Shown: positions 25,722 to 35,680 of the stretch, one piece after another | Layout of the letters: each line of letters starts with the position of its first letter | Numbering within the stretch: the first letter of the stretch is position 1 | Source: Ruminococcus sp. | Lineage (GTDB): Bacteria; Bacillota; Clostridia; Oscillospirales; Acutalibacteraceae | DNA: 64,000 nt | Reading direction: 5' to 3' | Assembly (NCBI GenBank): GCA_017411385.1 | Contig: JAFQQF010000006.1 | Location: forward strand, 62,001 to 126,000 | Notes under the pieces: model-generated | What the model was told of the DNA's origin: nothing | Databases searched by the model: none | Seen by the model: only the letters and a program-made list of their open reading frames with translations | Translations under genes and position numbers: made by a program

Positions 25722-26894
25722 TTAGATTGTTGTGTAAGGTCTGTCAATAGTGACTACTGCATTGCAGTTTTCACACTTTGACTTTATTAGTGTGTTGATT
25801 TTTTCTTTGAGAACATCCTCTGTGTCAGCAACAGCGTGAGGGATAACAGCATCAAAAATCAGATTGCTAAAAACAGGGCCGGGGACCATACGGAAATCGT
25901 GTATTGTGGCATCGGGATGAAGCTCTTTAATTGCCTCAACTGCGATTTCTTTATAGTTTTTTATTGCTTCGTTGTCGGTTTCGATGGGGTCCATATGGAT
26001 TACTGTTTCACAGGCGAACTTTTCTCTTAGCTCCTGCTCAATAATATCAATCTCGTTGTGAAGAGCAAAAATGTCTTCCTTGCCGTCAACCTCAGCGTGG
26101 AGTGACATCATTTTTCTGCCGGGACCGTAATCGTGGATAACCATATCGTGAATACCCAGCACAACCTCGTGTGCCATAACTGTATTTTCAATATCTTTTA
26201 CAAAATCTTCCTCGGGAGAAAGGCCTAAAAGAGGTTGGATTGTTTCGTATGCTGAGCGGAAGCCTGCAAAGAGAACAAACATAGATACAGCGGCACCAAA
26301 CCATCCGTCTACTGCAACATCCGTTAAGGCACCGATGATAACGGAAATAAGTACCACAGCAGTTGCCGCACAGTCGGAAAGACTGTCGGTAGCAGTTGCC
26401 TTCATACCTGCAGAGTCAATCTCGCTACCAACCTTGCGATTATAGAAGAACATATAACCTTTTATAAGGATTGAAGCACAGAGAATGAGAATCGTAACCA
26501 AAAGATTTCCTGTGAGAGGCTCGGGATTCATAATCTTTTCAATGGAGGTTATAAGAAGCTCAAAGCCTACAATTACGATTACAATTGAAACCAGAAGTCC
26601 CGATATGTACTCAATTCTTCCGTGACCGAAGGGGTGCTTCGGGTCGGGCTTCATTCCTGCAAATTTGAAACCAATCAGAGTAATTACCGAGGAGCCTGCA
26701 TCGGAAAGATTGTTGAAGGCATCGGCGGTAATGGCAATAGAGCCCGAAAGGGTTCCTGCCAAGAGCTTTATGCCGAAGAGTACTATGTTAAGTCCTATGC
26801 CTAAAACAGAGCACATCATACCCCAAAGCCGTCTTCCGGAGTCTGTGTCCTTAGATACACCTTTTAGAAAAAGAGATGAAAGAATTTTAATCAT
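25722..26894 (-). CDS. Cation diffusion facilitator, possibly Mn2+ exporter
   Basis: 390 residues, start at the ATG 26894 with GGTGA seven bases upstream. Six membrane segments are followed by a C-terminal cytoplasmic CDF dimer domain (VLGIHDMVIHDYGPGRKMMSLHAEV). The intramembrane metal site residues read N-x3-D in segment 2 (NNLSD) and D-x3-D in segment 5 (DSLSD), instead of the D-x3-D/H-x3-D of zinc exporters such as YiiP. From general knowledge of the family, a histidine-free site favours manganese. An extra ~90-residue tail ends with CENCNA, a possible metal-binding Cys pair. Single-gene unit with its own terminator. Confidence 0.88.
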   Translation of the reverse strand: MIKILSSLFLKGVSKDTDSGRRLWGMMCSVLGIGLNIVLFGIKLLAGTLSGSIAITADAFNNLSDAGSSVITLIGFKFAGMKPDPKHPFGHGRIEYISGLLVSIVIVIVGFELLITSIEKIMNPEPLTGNLLVTILILCASILIKGYMFFYNRKVGSEIDSAGMKATATDSLSDCAATAVVLISVIIGALTDVAVDGWFGAAVSMFVLFAGFRSAYETIQPLLGLSPEEDFVKDIENTVMAHEVVLGIHDMVIHDYGPGRKMMSLHAEVDGKEDIFALHNEIDIIEQELREKFACETVIHMDPIETDNEAIKNYKEIAVEAIKELHPDATIHDFRMVPGPVFSNLIFDAVIPHAVADTEDVLKEKINTLIKSKCENCNAVVTIDRPYTTI

Positions 26895-26971
26895 TTTTAT
26901 CACCAACAAAAAATTATATCATAAACCGCAAAAAAATGCAAATTTTGGAAAATTATGCGTTTTTTGAGGTG

Positions 26972-27011
26972 AAATCGCAGGATGCAACAAAAGCCGCATC
27001 CTGCGATTTTG
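26972..27011. terminator. Hairpin at the end of the LysM gene
   Basis: AAATCGCAGGATGC and GCATCCTGCGATTT form a 14-bp perfect stem around a ten-base loop. T residues after the stem are few on either strand, so termination strength is uncertain. Confidence 0.65.
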
Positions 27012-27012
27012 T

Positions 27013-27324
27013 TCAGGCTCTAAGGCGAAGTATCTGTCCGGGATAAATCAGATTAGGGTTTGAAAGGGCGTTGAGCGAAATAATTTCATTTACGTTCAGA
27101 TTATAGCGTTTTGCAATGCCCCACATTGTGTCTTCGGGACGGACAGCGTAGTAACGGGGGGCAGTAGGTTTGTCAACAGGAACCTTGATTTCCTGACCGG
27201 GAAAAATCAGCTCAGGCTCTTTCAAATCGTTGATCTTTATGATTTCCTCCACAGTTGTTCCGAAGAAGTTTGCAATGCCCCACAGAGTGTTTCCTTCGAG
27301 CACTGTATAAAGTACGGTTTCCAA
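27013..27324 (-). CDS. Small protein with two LysM domains
   Basis: 103 residues when started at the TTG 27324, nine bases after AAAGGAGG; a TTG two codons earlier is the alternative. It consists of two LysM modules (YTVLEGNTLWGIANFFGTT... and YAVRPEDTMWGIAKRYNLN..., each ending in a YPGQ/FPGQ turn). LysM binds N-acetylglucosamine-containing glycans such as peptidoglycan. No signal peptide or enzyme domain is seen, as in the SafA/YocH-like small LysM proteins of spore formers. The role is unknown. Confidence 0.8.
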   Translation of the reverse strand: METVLYTVLEGNTLWGIANFFGTTVEEIIKINDLKEPELIFPGQEIKVPVDKPTAPRYYAVRPEDTMWGIAKRYNLNVNEIISLNALSNPNLIYPGQILRLRA

Positions 27325-27397
27325 GCACAAAAACCTCCTTTCTATTAAATAATATCCGAAAAGCAGAGATGTGTTCACGAATATTGAAGGGCTTTGA

Positions 27398-28684
<1,287 letters not shown>

Positions 28685-28768
28685 CATCGTATGGTTAAAT
28701 GCTATCCGAGATTTTTGAAATAAGTAAAATTATTGCCATAAAAAATGTTTTTTGCAGTGCTCAACCTA

Positions 28769-28798
28769 TTTACTTTGGTAAAGAGTCTGTGGTATAAT
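28769..28798 (+). promoter_or_regulatory. Promoter of the cytoplasmic pullulanase gene
   Basis: TTTACT, 18 bases, TATAAT with an extended -10 (TGG). A 60-base leader follows that contains an imperfect inverted repeat GGAAAATC/GGTTTTCC (28815-28847). Confidence 0.6.
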
Positions 28799-28864
28799 AC
28801 ACGTGTATGTTTTTGGAAAATCAACTAAATTTCAAGGTTTTCCGAAATTTTCCGAGGGGTATAT

Positions 28865-30841
28865 ATGAATAATTACAAACACGTTTTAGCAAACTCCGGA
28901 GTGTTACTGGATAAATACTATTATTTTGATGGCAAGCTCGGAGCAATCTATAACAAGGAGTGCACAGAATTCCGTTTGTGGTCACCAACCGCAACAGATG
29001 TAAAGGTGCGTTTTTTCTCTACGGGCAGTGACTCAGAGCCCGGTGCAAAGGTGCTTGGCACCTATCCTATGACAAAGAATGATAAAGGTGTGTGGTCATA
29101 TACTGCTGTGGGTGACCTTGCAGGTATGTACTACACTTATCTGGTTTCGCATTCCGATTTCGGCGAGAGGGAAACAGGCGATATTTACGCAAGAGCTGCC
29201 GGTGTAAACGGCAACCGTTCAATGGTTGTAAACCTTGAAACCACCAATCCTCAGGGTTGGGAGAATGACAAGAGAATTTTGTTTGAGCATCCTACGGATG
29301 CCATTATCTGGGAGGTTCAGGTCAGAGATTTTTCATACTGTGAGTCAAGCGGTGTTTCTGAAAAGCACAGAGGCAAGTTTATGGCTTTCACAGAGCACAC
29401 AACCCTTTTTGGCAAAGAAGGCGCACCTGCTACCTGTGTTGATTATCTGAAGGAATTAGGTATTAACTGTGTGCAGATTAATCCCTTCTACGATTTCGGC
29501 TCTATTGATGAAGCATCAACAGCTGACCAGTACAACTGGGGCTATGACCCCAAAAACTTCAATCTTCCTGAGGGTAGTTTTTCTACTGACCCCTACAAGG
29601 GCGAGGTAAGAATTCGTGAGTGCAAGGAAATGATTAAGGCACTCCATGAGGCTGGCATTGCAGTAGTTATGGACGTTGTTTATAACCACACCTACTCAAG
29701 CGTAGGCTCTTGGTTTGATATTTCAGTTCCCGGCTACTATTACAGATACAACAAAGACGGCAACTGGTCCAACGGCTCTGGCTGTGGCAATGATACAGCT
29801 TCTGAGCACAAGATGTACCGCAAGTTTATGATTGACTCCATTATGTACTGGGCTCAGGAGTATCATCTTGATGGTTTCCGCTTTGACCTTATGGGACTTC
29901 ACGATACAGACACAATGAACGAAATCAGAAAAGCTCTCAACACCCTTGAAAACGGTGAGAAAATTCTGATGTACGGTGAAGCATGGGATATGTTCACAGC
30001 TTGCCAGCCCGGAACAATTATGGCAAATCAGAAGAATATGCATTACTTGCCCAATAATGTTGCCGCTTTCTGCGATAATTACCGTGATGCTGTAAAGGGT
30101 AATGAGTTTGAACAGCACAGCTGCGGCTTTGTTCAGAACGGCTCCCGTCGTAATGAGCTCTTCCGTGCAGTTCGTGCAGAAACCGATTTCTGGGCACGTA
30201 CACCTTCTCAGGCTGTTAACTACGCTTCCTGTCACGACGGAAGAACTATGTATGATAAGCTTTGTGTTTCTGTTCATCACAATAATCCTCAGTATGATAA
30301 GCGTCATGAAGATATTGTTAGAATGAATAAGCTTGCCGCTGCCATTATGTATACAAGTCAGGGTATTCCCTTTATTCTTGCAGGCGAAGAAATGGCGCGT
30401 ACAAAGCTTGGAGAGCACAACAGCTATTGCTCACCTTCAAAGCTTAATCGCATTGACTGGACTCGTATTGTTGAGTATAAAGACCTTGTGGATTATTACA
30501 AAGGTCTTATTAAACTACGTAAGGCATTTGCTCCTTTCCGTGACCATACCGAGGGCACCATCCACAAGGGTATGTGGCTCTTTACCGATAATCCCACAGG
30601 CGCAGGCTATACTCTGGAGGGTGAGGCTTATGGCAAACACCGCAAGATGCTTCTGCTCTTCAATGGTGCAAATCATCAGGAATGCTTTGATTTGGCTTCC
30701 CACGGACTCACAGGCTGGTGGGATGCTCTTGTAAATCATGAGGAAGCCGGCACAGAGTTTATTGGTGAATACAGCCGAGTGATCTGCGTGCCTCCCACAA
30801 GTGCTTTGATTCTTGTGGAACAGGACGAAATAAATCCTTGA
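28865..30841 (+). CDS. Type I pullulanase, cytoplasmic (GH13)
   Basis: 658 residues with no signal peptide. Residues ~15-110 form a CBM48-like N-terminal module (FRLWSPTATDVKV). The barrel follows with the type I pullulanase marker YNWGYDP, DVVYNHTY, the nucleophile in GFRFDLMG (Asp341), the acid in YGEAWD (Glu372) and the third Asp in SCHDGRT (Asp458). It hydrolyses alpha-1,6 branch points of imported maltodextrins or of glycogen. It is clearly related along its whole length to the secreted pullulanase next door. Promoter, leader and terminator make it a single-gene unit. Confidence 0.93.
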   Translation: MNNYKHVLANSGVLLDKYYYFDGKLGAIYNKECTEFRLWSPTATDVKVRFFSTGSDSEPGAKVLGTYPMTKNDKGVWSYTAVGDLAGMYYTYLVSHSDFGERETGDIYARAAGVNGNRSMVVNLETTNPQGWENDKRILFEHPTDAIIWEVQVRDFSYCESSGVSEKHRGKFMAFTEHTTLFGKEGAPATCVDYLKELGINCVQINPFYDFGSIDEASTADQYNWGYDPKNFNLPEGSFSTDPYKGEVRIRECKEMIKALHEAGIAVVMDVVYNHTYSSVGSWFDISVPGYYYRYNKDGNWSNGSGCGNDTASEHKMYRKFMIDSIMYWAQEYHLDGFRFDLMGLHDTDTMNEIRKALNTLENGEKILMYGEAWDMFTACQPGTIMANQKNMHYLPNNVAAFCDNYRDAVKGNEFEQHSCGFVQNGSRRNELFRAVRAETDFWARTPSQAVNYASCHDGRTMYDKLCVSVHHNNPQYDKRHEDIVRMNKLAAAIMYTSQGIPFILAGEEMARTKLGEHNSYCSPSKLNRIDWTRIVEYKDLVDYYKGLIKLRKAFAPFRDHTEGTIHKGMWLFTDNPTGAGYTLEGEAYGKHRKMLLLFNGANHQECFDLASHGLTGWWDALVNHEEAGTEFIGEYSRVICVPPTSALILVEQDEINP

Positions 30842-30891
30842 TTTGTTATTTTGCAGTGAATAATTTTAAAACTGAATGATTCATAAAAGAT

Positions 30892-30925
30892 AGGGGATAG
30901 GCATTTGCCTGTCCCTTATTTGTCT
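30892..30925 (+). terminator. Terminator after the cytoplasmic pullulanase
   Basis: AGGGGATAGGCA pairs with TGCCTGTCCCTT (two G-U), two-base tip, followed by a T-rich tail. Confidence 0.75.
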
Positions 30926-31008
30926 TTGTTTTAAAAATGTCAACTTTTTTACATTTGTGTCTAGAAATTTCCTTTGAAATATTATATACTATATATGAGT
31001 TAATTTTC

Positions 31009-31028
31009 CCTCGTTGGTCTTGACGAGG
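31009..31028 (+). promoter_or_regulatory. Leader hairpin of the secreted pullulanase gene
   Basis: CCTCGT-8 bases-ACGAGG, ending 14 bases before the AAGGAGG ribosome site. The upstream promoter is not clear; TATACT at 30985 is a possible -10 but has no good -35. Confidence 0.4.
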
Positions 31029-31056
31029 AATTTATAAAATTAAGGAGGAATTACTT

Positions 31057-34000
31057 ATGAAACTCAAAAGAACCATCTCTCTTTTGCTTTGCTTGCTTCT
31101 TGTAGTAGGCACAGTTACTGTTTCTATGGTTACAGCAGGTGCCGAAGACGTAACCGAAGCACCCACAGAGGCAGTTACAGAGCCAACAACTGAGGCATCA
31201 GAAGACGAGATTACAAATCCCTATTCTATTGCTGCTCAGGCTCTGGATAAGGAGTTTGCTTATGACGGTGAGTTAGGTTGCTTCTATACACCCGAAACAA
31301 CCACCTTCAAGCTTTGGGCTCCTACATCCGCAGAGGTTAAGGTTAACCTTTATGCAACAGGCAGTGACGATGAAGAAGGTGCCGCTGACCTTGGCGTTTA
31401 TGCAATGGCAAAGGTTATGGACGGCGACAAGTGGACAGGCGTATGGTCTGTAGATATTAAGGGTGACCTCAAGAATGTTTACTACACTTACACATCCACA
31501 ACCACCGCGCTTGTAACAGAAAAAGAAAACACTGCTACCTTTGTTGACCCCTATGCTAAGGCAACAGGTGTTAACGGTGACAGAGCAATGGTAGTTGACC
31601 TTGATTCCACAGACCCTGAAGGATGGGACAAGGATGCTCATATTTATGTTGATGAGCAGACAGATGCTATTGTCTGGGAAGTAGTTGTACGTGACTTCTC
31701 CGCTTCCGAAACCTCCGGTGTAAGTGAAGCAAACCGCGGCAAGTACCTTGCTTTCACAGAAAGTGGCACTACTGTTAACGGTGAGGGTATGATTCCCACT
31801 TGTGTTGACTATCTTAAGGAACTGGGTATTACTCACGTTCAGATTAACCCCTTCTATGACTTTGCAACAGTTAATGAGGCAAAGGATCTTGCTGATCAGT
31901 ACAACTGGGGATACGACCCTGAGAACTACAATGTTCCCGAGGGTAGCTATTCCTCAAACCCCTATGACGGTAATGTTCGTATCAACGAGTGCAAGCAGAT
32001 GATTCAGGCTCTCCACGAGGCCGGTATCGGTGTTATTATGGACGTTGTTTACAACCATACATATTTCACAGATACATCAAACTTCCAGCTTGCAGTTCCC
32101 AACTACTACTATCGCTTTAACGAGGCAGGCGGTTGGTCAAACGCTTCCGGATGTGCAAACGATACAGCTTCCGAGCGTGCAATGTACCGTAAGTTTATGA
32201 TTGACAGCTGTCGCTACTGGGCAGAAGAATACCACGTTGACGGCTTCCGCTTCGACCTTATGGGTATTCACGATGTAGAAACAATGAACCTTATCCGTGA
32301 GGATTTGGACAAGATTGATTCCAGAATCATTATGTATGGTGAGGGCTGGTCTGCAGCATCTTCTGTGTTTGACAAGACAACCTGCACAGGCGAAAAGACA
32401 GTAAGCGCTTCTCAGAAAAATGCAAAGGTTCTCTCTGAGCGTGTTGCTCTTTTCAACGACGAAATCCGTGACGGTATCAAGGGTAATGTATTCTCTGATG
32501 CAGGCAGCGGTTATGTTCAGGGTAATATTTCTTGCTATCGCAACATTGCATACGGTATACGCGCAAACACCGTAGGTAAGGGCTGCACATGGTCTGCTGT
32601 TGCACCTTCTCAGTGTGTAACCTATGCAAGCTGTCACGATAACCACGCACTCTACGACAGACTCGTTACTTCCATCTACGGCTTTGACGCAGAGTACAGA
32701 CAGAGATATTCCGACCTTATTGAAATGAACAAGATGTCAGCCGCTATTATTACCACATCTCAGGGTATCTGCTTCTACCTTGCAGGTGAAGAGATGGCAC
32801 GTACAAAAGACGGCGACACAAACAGCTACAAATCTCCCATTGAGGAGAATATGATTGACTGGGAGCTTGTAGTTTCCAATGCAGATTTGGTATCCTACTA
32901 CAGAGGCCTTATGGATATCCGTAAAGCTTTCTCTCCCTTTACAGCAGCAACAAAGGATTATTCAACAAAGTACACACTCAATAACGCTCCCGCTTCTATG
33001 GTTGACACTCTCGGATATACATTAGAGAATGACACCGAGGGTGAGTGGAAGAAGATTGCAGTTCTTGCAAACTCCAGCAGAACAGAAACAAAGGAAATCA
33101 CACTTGTTGATGATTCTGTTTCTGAGTGGGTTGTTATTGCTGATAACACCAGTGCAGGTGTAGATGCTCTTTATGAGGTAAAGGGCAGCACCTTCACAGT
33201 AGCTCCTTCAAGTGCTGTTATTGCAGTTGACAAGGAGAGTTTTGACGCTGTAGGTCTTGAGTCCGGTGACAGCAAGGTTGTTGTTAACCACGTTAACAAG
33301 GATACAGGCGAAGTTCTTACAAGACAGGTAATTACAGGCAAGGTTGGCAACGGCTACGAAACCTCCGCTGACTCTTCTCTCGCTCTTGAGTACGACTTTA
33401 TTGAAACCGAGGGCGAAGCAAAGGGTGTGATTACAGAGGGTGTTACTACCGTAACCTACAAGTATGAGCTTTACAAAGCACCCAGACTTGTAACAGGTGA
33501 TGTAAACGGCGACGGCAAGGTTAACATTTCTGATGCAACATCTATCCAGAAGCACATTGCATATCTTATTACACTTGATGAAGAGCACCTGCTCGAAAAC
33601 GGCGACTATGACTACACAGGTTCAATCAACATCAAGGATGCAACAATGCTCCAGAAGCACCTTGCAGGCTTCTCCGTAAGCATTGCTACAGTTACAACCA
33701 ATTTCTATGCAGTGAAAGAGGATGGCACAACTGCTTCTATTGCAGCTCCTGTTGTTAAGACCTACAGAGTAGGCACAGAGTACGAAACAGAGGCAATCAA
33801 GGTTGAGCTCTACGAGGTAAGCTCAAAGCTTCCTGAGAACGCAAAGGGTATCGTAGCAGCAGGCAACACAAATGTTGACTATTATTACGATTACTCTGCA
33901 TCAGGATACAAGATTCACGCAGCACATCTGAATGCTGAGGAAACATGGACTCCTTACCTTTGGGCTTGGAGCACCTCAGGCGGTAATGCATTCAAATCTT

Positions 34001-34281
34001 GGCCCGGTGTAGCAATGATGGATGACGGCGACGGCTGGTTCTCGGTTAATGCTGCTCTTCCCGAGGGCGAGGCATACTCACTTATTATCTCTAACAATGG
34101 TTCTCCTCAGTCTGCTGACTACACAGGTGTTGAGGGTGAAGAGATCTGGATTGTAATTGATGACTACAATCTGGTTAATATGGGTAAGTACCTCACAATT
34201 TATACAGAGAAGCCTGATTTGGAGGCACTTCGTGCAGAGCTTGCTACAGAGGCTCCCACAGATGCTCCTGTTGAGGAATAA
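31057..34281 (+). CDS. Secreted type I pullulanase with internal dockerin and starch-binding module
   Basis: 1074 residues. Signal peptide (1-~30), acidic TEAPTEAVTEPT linker, CBM48-like module, then a GH13 barrel with YNWGYDP (from Tyr282), GFRFDLMG (Asp400), YGEGWS (Glu429) and SCHDNHA (Asp528). After the barrel come a MucBP-like repeat (VNHVNKDTGEVL...), a type I dockerin at ~812-875 (GDVNGDGKVNISDATSIQKH and a second KDATMLQKH segment), a second MucBP-like stretch, and a CBM26-like starch-binding domain (TPYLWAWSTSGG... SWPGVAM). It would debranch starch while docked on a surface amylosome. The dockerin is internal rather than terminal. Confidence 0.93.
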   Translation: MKLKRTISLLLCLLLVVGTVTVSMVTAGAEDVTEAPTEAVTEPTTEASEDEITNPYSIAAQALDKEFAYDGELGCFYTPETTTFKLWAPTSAEVKVNLYATGSDDEEGAADLGVYAMAKVMDGDKWTGVWSVDIKGDLKNVYYTYTSTTTALVTEKENTATFVDPYAKATGVNGDRAMVVDLDSTDPEGWDKDAHIYVDEQTDAIVWEVVVRDFSASETSGVSEANRGKYLAFTESGTTVNGEGMIPTCVDYLKELGITHVQINPFYDFATVNEAKDLADQYNWGYDPENYNVPEGSYSSNPYDGNVRINECKQMIQALHEAGIGVIMDVVYNHTYFTDTSNFQLAVPNYYYRFNEAGGWSNASGCANDTASERAMYRKFMIDSCRYWAEEYHVDGFRFDLMGIHDVETMNLIREDLDKIDSRIIMYGEGWSAASSVFDKTTCTGEKTVSASQKNAKVLSERVALFNDEIRDGIKGNVFSDAGSGYVQGNISCYRNIAYGIRANTVGKGCTWSAVAPSQCVTYASCHDNHALYDRLVTSIYGFDAEYRQRYSDLIEMNKMSAAIITTSQGICFYLAGEEMARTKDGDTNSYKSPIEENMIDWELVVSNADLVSYYRGLMDIRKAFSPFTAATKDYSTKYTLNNAPASMVDTLGYTLENDTEGEWKKIAVLANSSRTETKEITLVDDSVSEWVVIADNTSAGVDALYEVKGSTFTVAPSSAVIAVDKESFDAVGLESGDSKVVVNHVNKDTGEVLTRQVITGKVGNGYETSADSSLALEYDFIETEGEAKGVITEGVTTVTYKYELYKAPRLVTGDVNGDGKVNISDATSIQKHIAYLITLDEEHLLENGDYDYTGSINIKDATMLQKHLAGFSVSIATVTTNFYAVKEDGTTASIAAPVVKTYRVGTEYETEAIKVELYEVSSKLPENAKGIVAAGNTNVDYYYDYSASGYKIHAAHLNAEETWTPYLWAWSTSGGNAFKSWPGVAMMDDGDGWFSVNAALPEGEAYSLIISNNGSPQSADYTGVEGEEIWIVIDDYNLVNMGKYLTIYTEKPDLEALRAELATEAPTDAPVEE

Positions 34282-34302
34282 TTGAATAAGCTTTCATAAA
34301 AC

Positions 34303-34341
34303 AAAACGGTCGGAACAGATTACTCTGCTCCGACCGTTTTT
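34303..34341 (+). terminator. Terminator after the secreted pullulanase
   Basis: AAAACGGTCGGA and TCCGACCGTTTT form a perfect 12-bp stem with a 14-base loop, then TTT. Confidence 0.88.
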
Positions 34342-34367
34342 AGTAGGGCAGGGGCTTGCTCCTGCCG
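34342..34367. repeat. Short imperfect palindrome
   Basis: GTAGGGCAGGGGCTTGCTCC followed by TGCCGC: GGCAGG and CCTGCC pair around GGCTTGCT. It resembles dispersed palindromic intergenic units. The rest of 34368-34467 shows no gene. Confidence 0.4.
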
Positions 34368-34467
34368 CAAATAATAGAATACTGTTTTTTCGGTTTGTTC
34401 ATCGCTTAGTGATTTAGGTGTTGTGCTTAATTATTATAGGCTCCGAAACTCAGCGCTTCTTGTAAAA

Positions 34468-34500
34468 GTAAAAAGTCCTCCGATTACTCGAAGGACTTTA
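34468..34500 (-). terminator. Terminator of rpmB
   Basis: On the minus strand AAAGTCCTTCG, six-base loop, CGGAGGACTTT, then TTACTTTT. Confidence 0.85.
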
Positions 34501-34532
34501 CATACCGTTTTGCAATATGTGCAAAGAGCAGA

Positions 34533-34721
34533 TTAAACAGCTCTCTGAACTTTACCTGAACGTAAGCAACGGGTGCAAGCATAAACGTGCTTGGGTGAGC
34601 CGTTAACAACAGCCTTTACTCTCTGCACATTGGGCTTCCAAGTTCTGTTGGAGCGTCTGTGAGAGTGAGAAACCTTAATTCCGAACTTAACGTCCTTTCC
34701 GCAGAAATCACATTTTGCCAT
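34533..34721 (-). CDS. rpmB: Ribosomal protein L28
   Basis: 62 residues from the ATG 34721, with AAGGAGG ten bases upstream; codons before it are not part of the gene. The sequence begins MAKCDFCGK and continues with SHSHRRSNRTWKPN, the standard L28 pattern. It keeps both Cys pairs (CDFC and CTRC), so this is the zinc-binding form. It has its own promoter and terminator. Confidence 0.95.
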   Translation of the reverse strand: MAKCDFCGKDVKFGIKVSHSHRRSNRTWKPNVQRVKAVVNGSPKHVYACTRCLRSGKVQRAV

Positions 34722-34766
34722 GCTTCTGCACCTCCTTAATGACATAGTAGCATTTGTAACTCTGTT

Positions 34767-34795
34767 ATCATAACAGAAAAGCTTACAAAATGCAA
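34767..34795 (-). promoter_or_regulatory. Promoter of rpmB
   Basis: On the minus strand TTGCAT, 17 bases, TATGAT. Confidence 0.6.
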
Positions 34796-34914
34796 GTGTT
34801 TTTTTGAAAAACTTTTCTTGTTTTTTTATTTGACTTATTATATAATATAATGGTTAAGTTATATATAATAGCATAAGTGTGCTTTTTTCGGGCTTTTACA
34901 GGAGGTGACAGGGT

Positions 34915-35664
34915 TTGTATCGAATCATAATGAATCTTGATTTTTATTTGGAAAACAGAAACGGAACCATCTGCCTTTTCATCGGCATGGTTTTGGCAAT
35001 GGCCGTATTTGTGTTTCTTGTAGGACCTGTGCACAATCTTGTCAAAGCAAAGGTTGTAAAGCTCTGCGGTGATGATTGGGTAGAGGAAGCCGGTTATTTT
35101 TCACTGAATCCTGCAAACAGCTTTCATTGGATAGGTGCGTTTTCTGTTCTTCTTGTGTTTATGGGCTTTACTAAGCGTGTCCGTTACAGAAAAAGATATC
35201 TTGACAGACCTTTTTTAGGTGCTGTTATGATTTCTGTTTCGGGAATACTAACGTATTTTTTGTGCTTTTTATTTTTTGCTTTTCTTGTTTCCTTGTTGGG
35301 AAGTGTTAATTCTTACGGAATGACAAATCCTTCGGTTATGCCTGAAACAGAGCTTCCCTTTTGGGGGTGTGTGTTTCATGCTGTTTTTTTAGCTGTGTTT
35401 TTTCTCACAAGAATCTGCCTTTATTCTGCTTTCTTTAATCTTATCCCTCTTGCTCCAATGGATATGGGAGAGTTGCTTTTTGCTTTTATCGGAAAGCATT
35501 GGTCAGAACAGATAAAGAAAAACGAAATGCTTATTTCTGTTGGTTTGTTCCTTCTTGCTTTCTTATCACTTGGACTGCCTAATAGCTTTATCGTTCAGAC
35601 CTCTTTGGATATTATTACCTTTTTTCAAAATGGCTTTAGCTTTATTATCAATATCTTTATTTAG
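34915..35664 (+). CDS. Catalytically dead M50 (site-2 protease-like) membrane protein
   Basis: 249 residues from a TTG with AGGAGGTGA upstream. Its first helix region, GPVHNLVKAKVVKLCGDD, lines up with LPVHEFAHAGVAYLLGDK of the next gene, as do FSLNP/LSLNP and NLIPLAPMD/NLIPIPPLD. The HExxH zinc motif has become H40-N-L-V-K44, losing the catalytic Glu and the second His ligand, though the late Asp survives. It is therefore a pseudoprotease paralogue with about five membrane segments. It sits 16 bases before the intact protease gene and probably works with it (inference). Confidence 0.72.
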   Translation: MYRIIMNLDFYLENRNGTICLFIGMVLAMAVFVFLVGPVHNLVKAKVVKLCGDDWVEEAGYFSLNPANSFHWIGAFSVLLVFMGFTKRVRYRKRYLDRPFLGAVMISVSGILTYFLCFLFFAFLVSLLGSVNSYGMTNPSVMPETELPFWGCVFHAVFLAVFFLTRICLYSAFFNLIPLAPMDMGELLFAFIGKHWSEQIKKNEMLISVGLFLLAFLSLGLPNSFIVQTSLDIITFFQNGFSFIINIFI

Positions 35665-35680
35665 TACGGAGATGTTTTAA

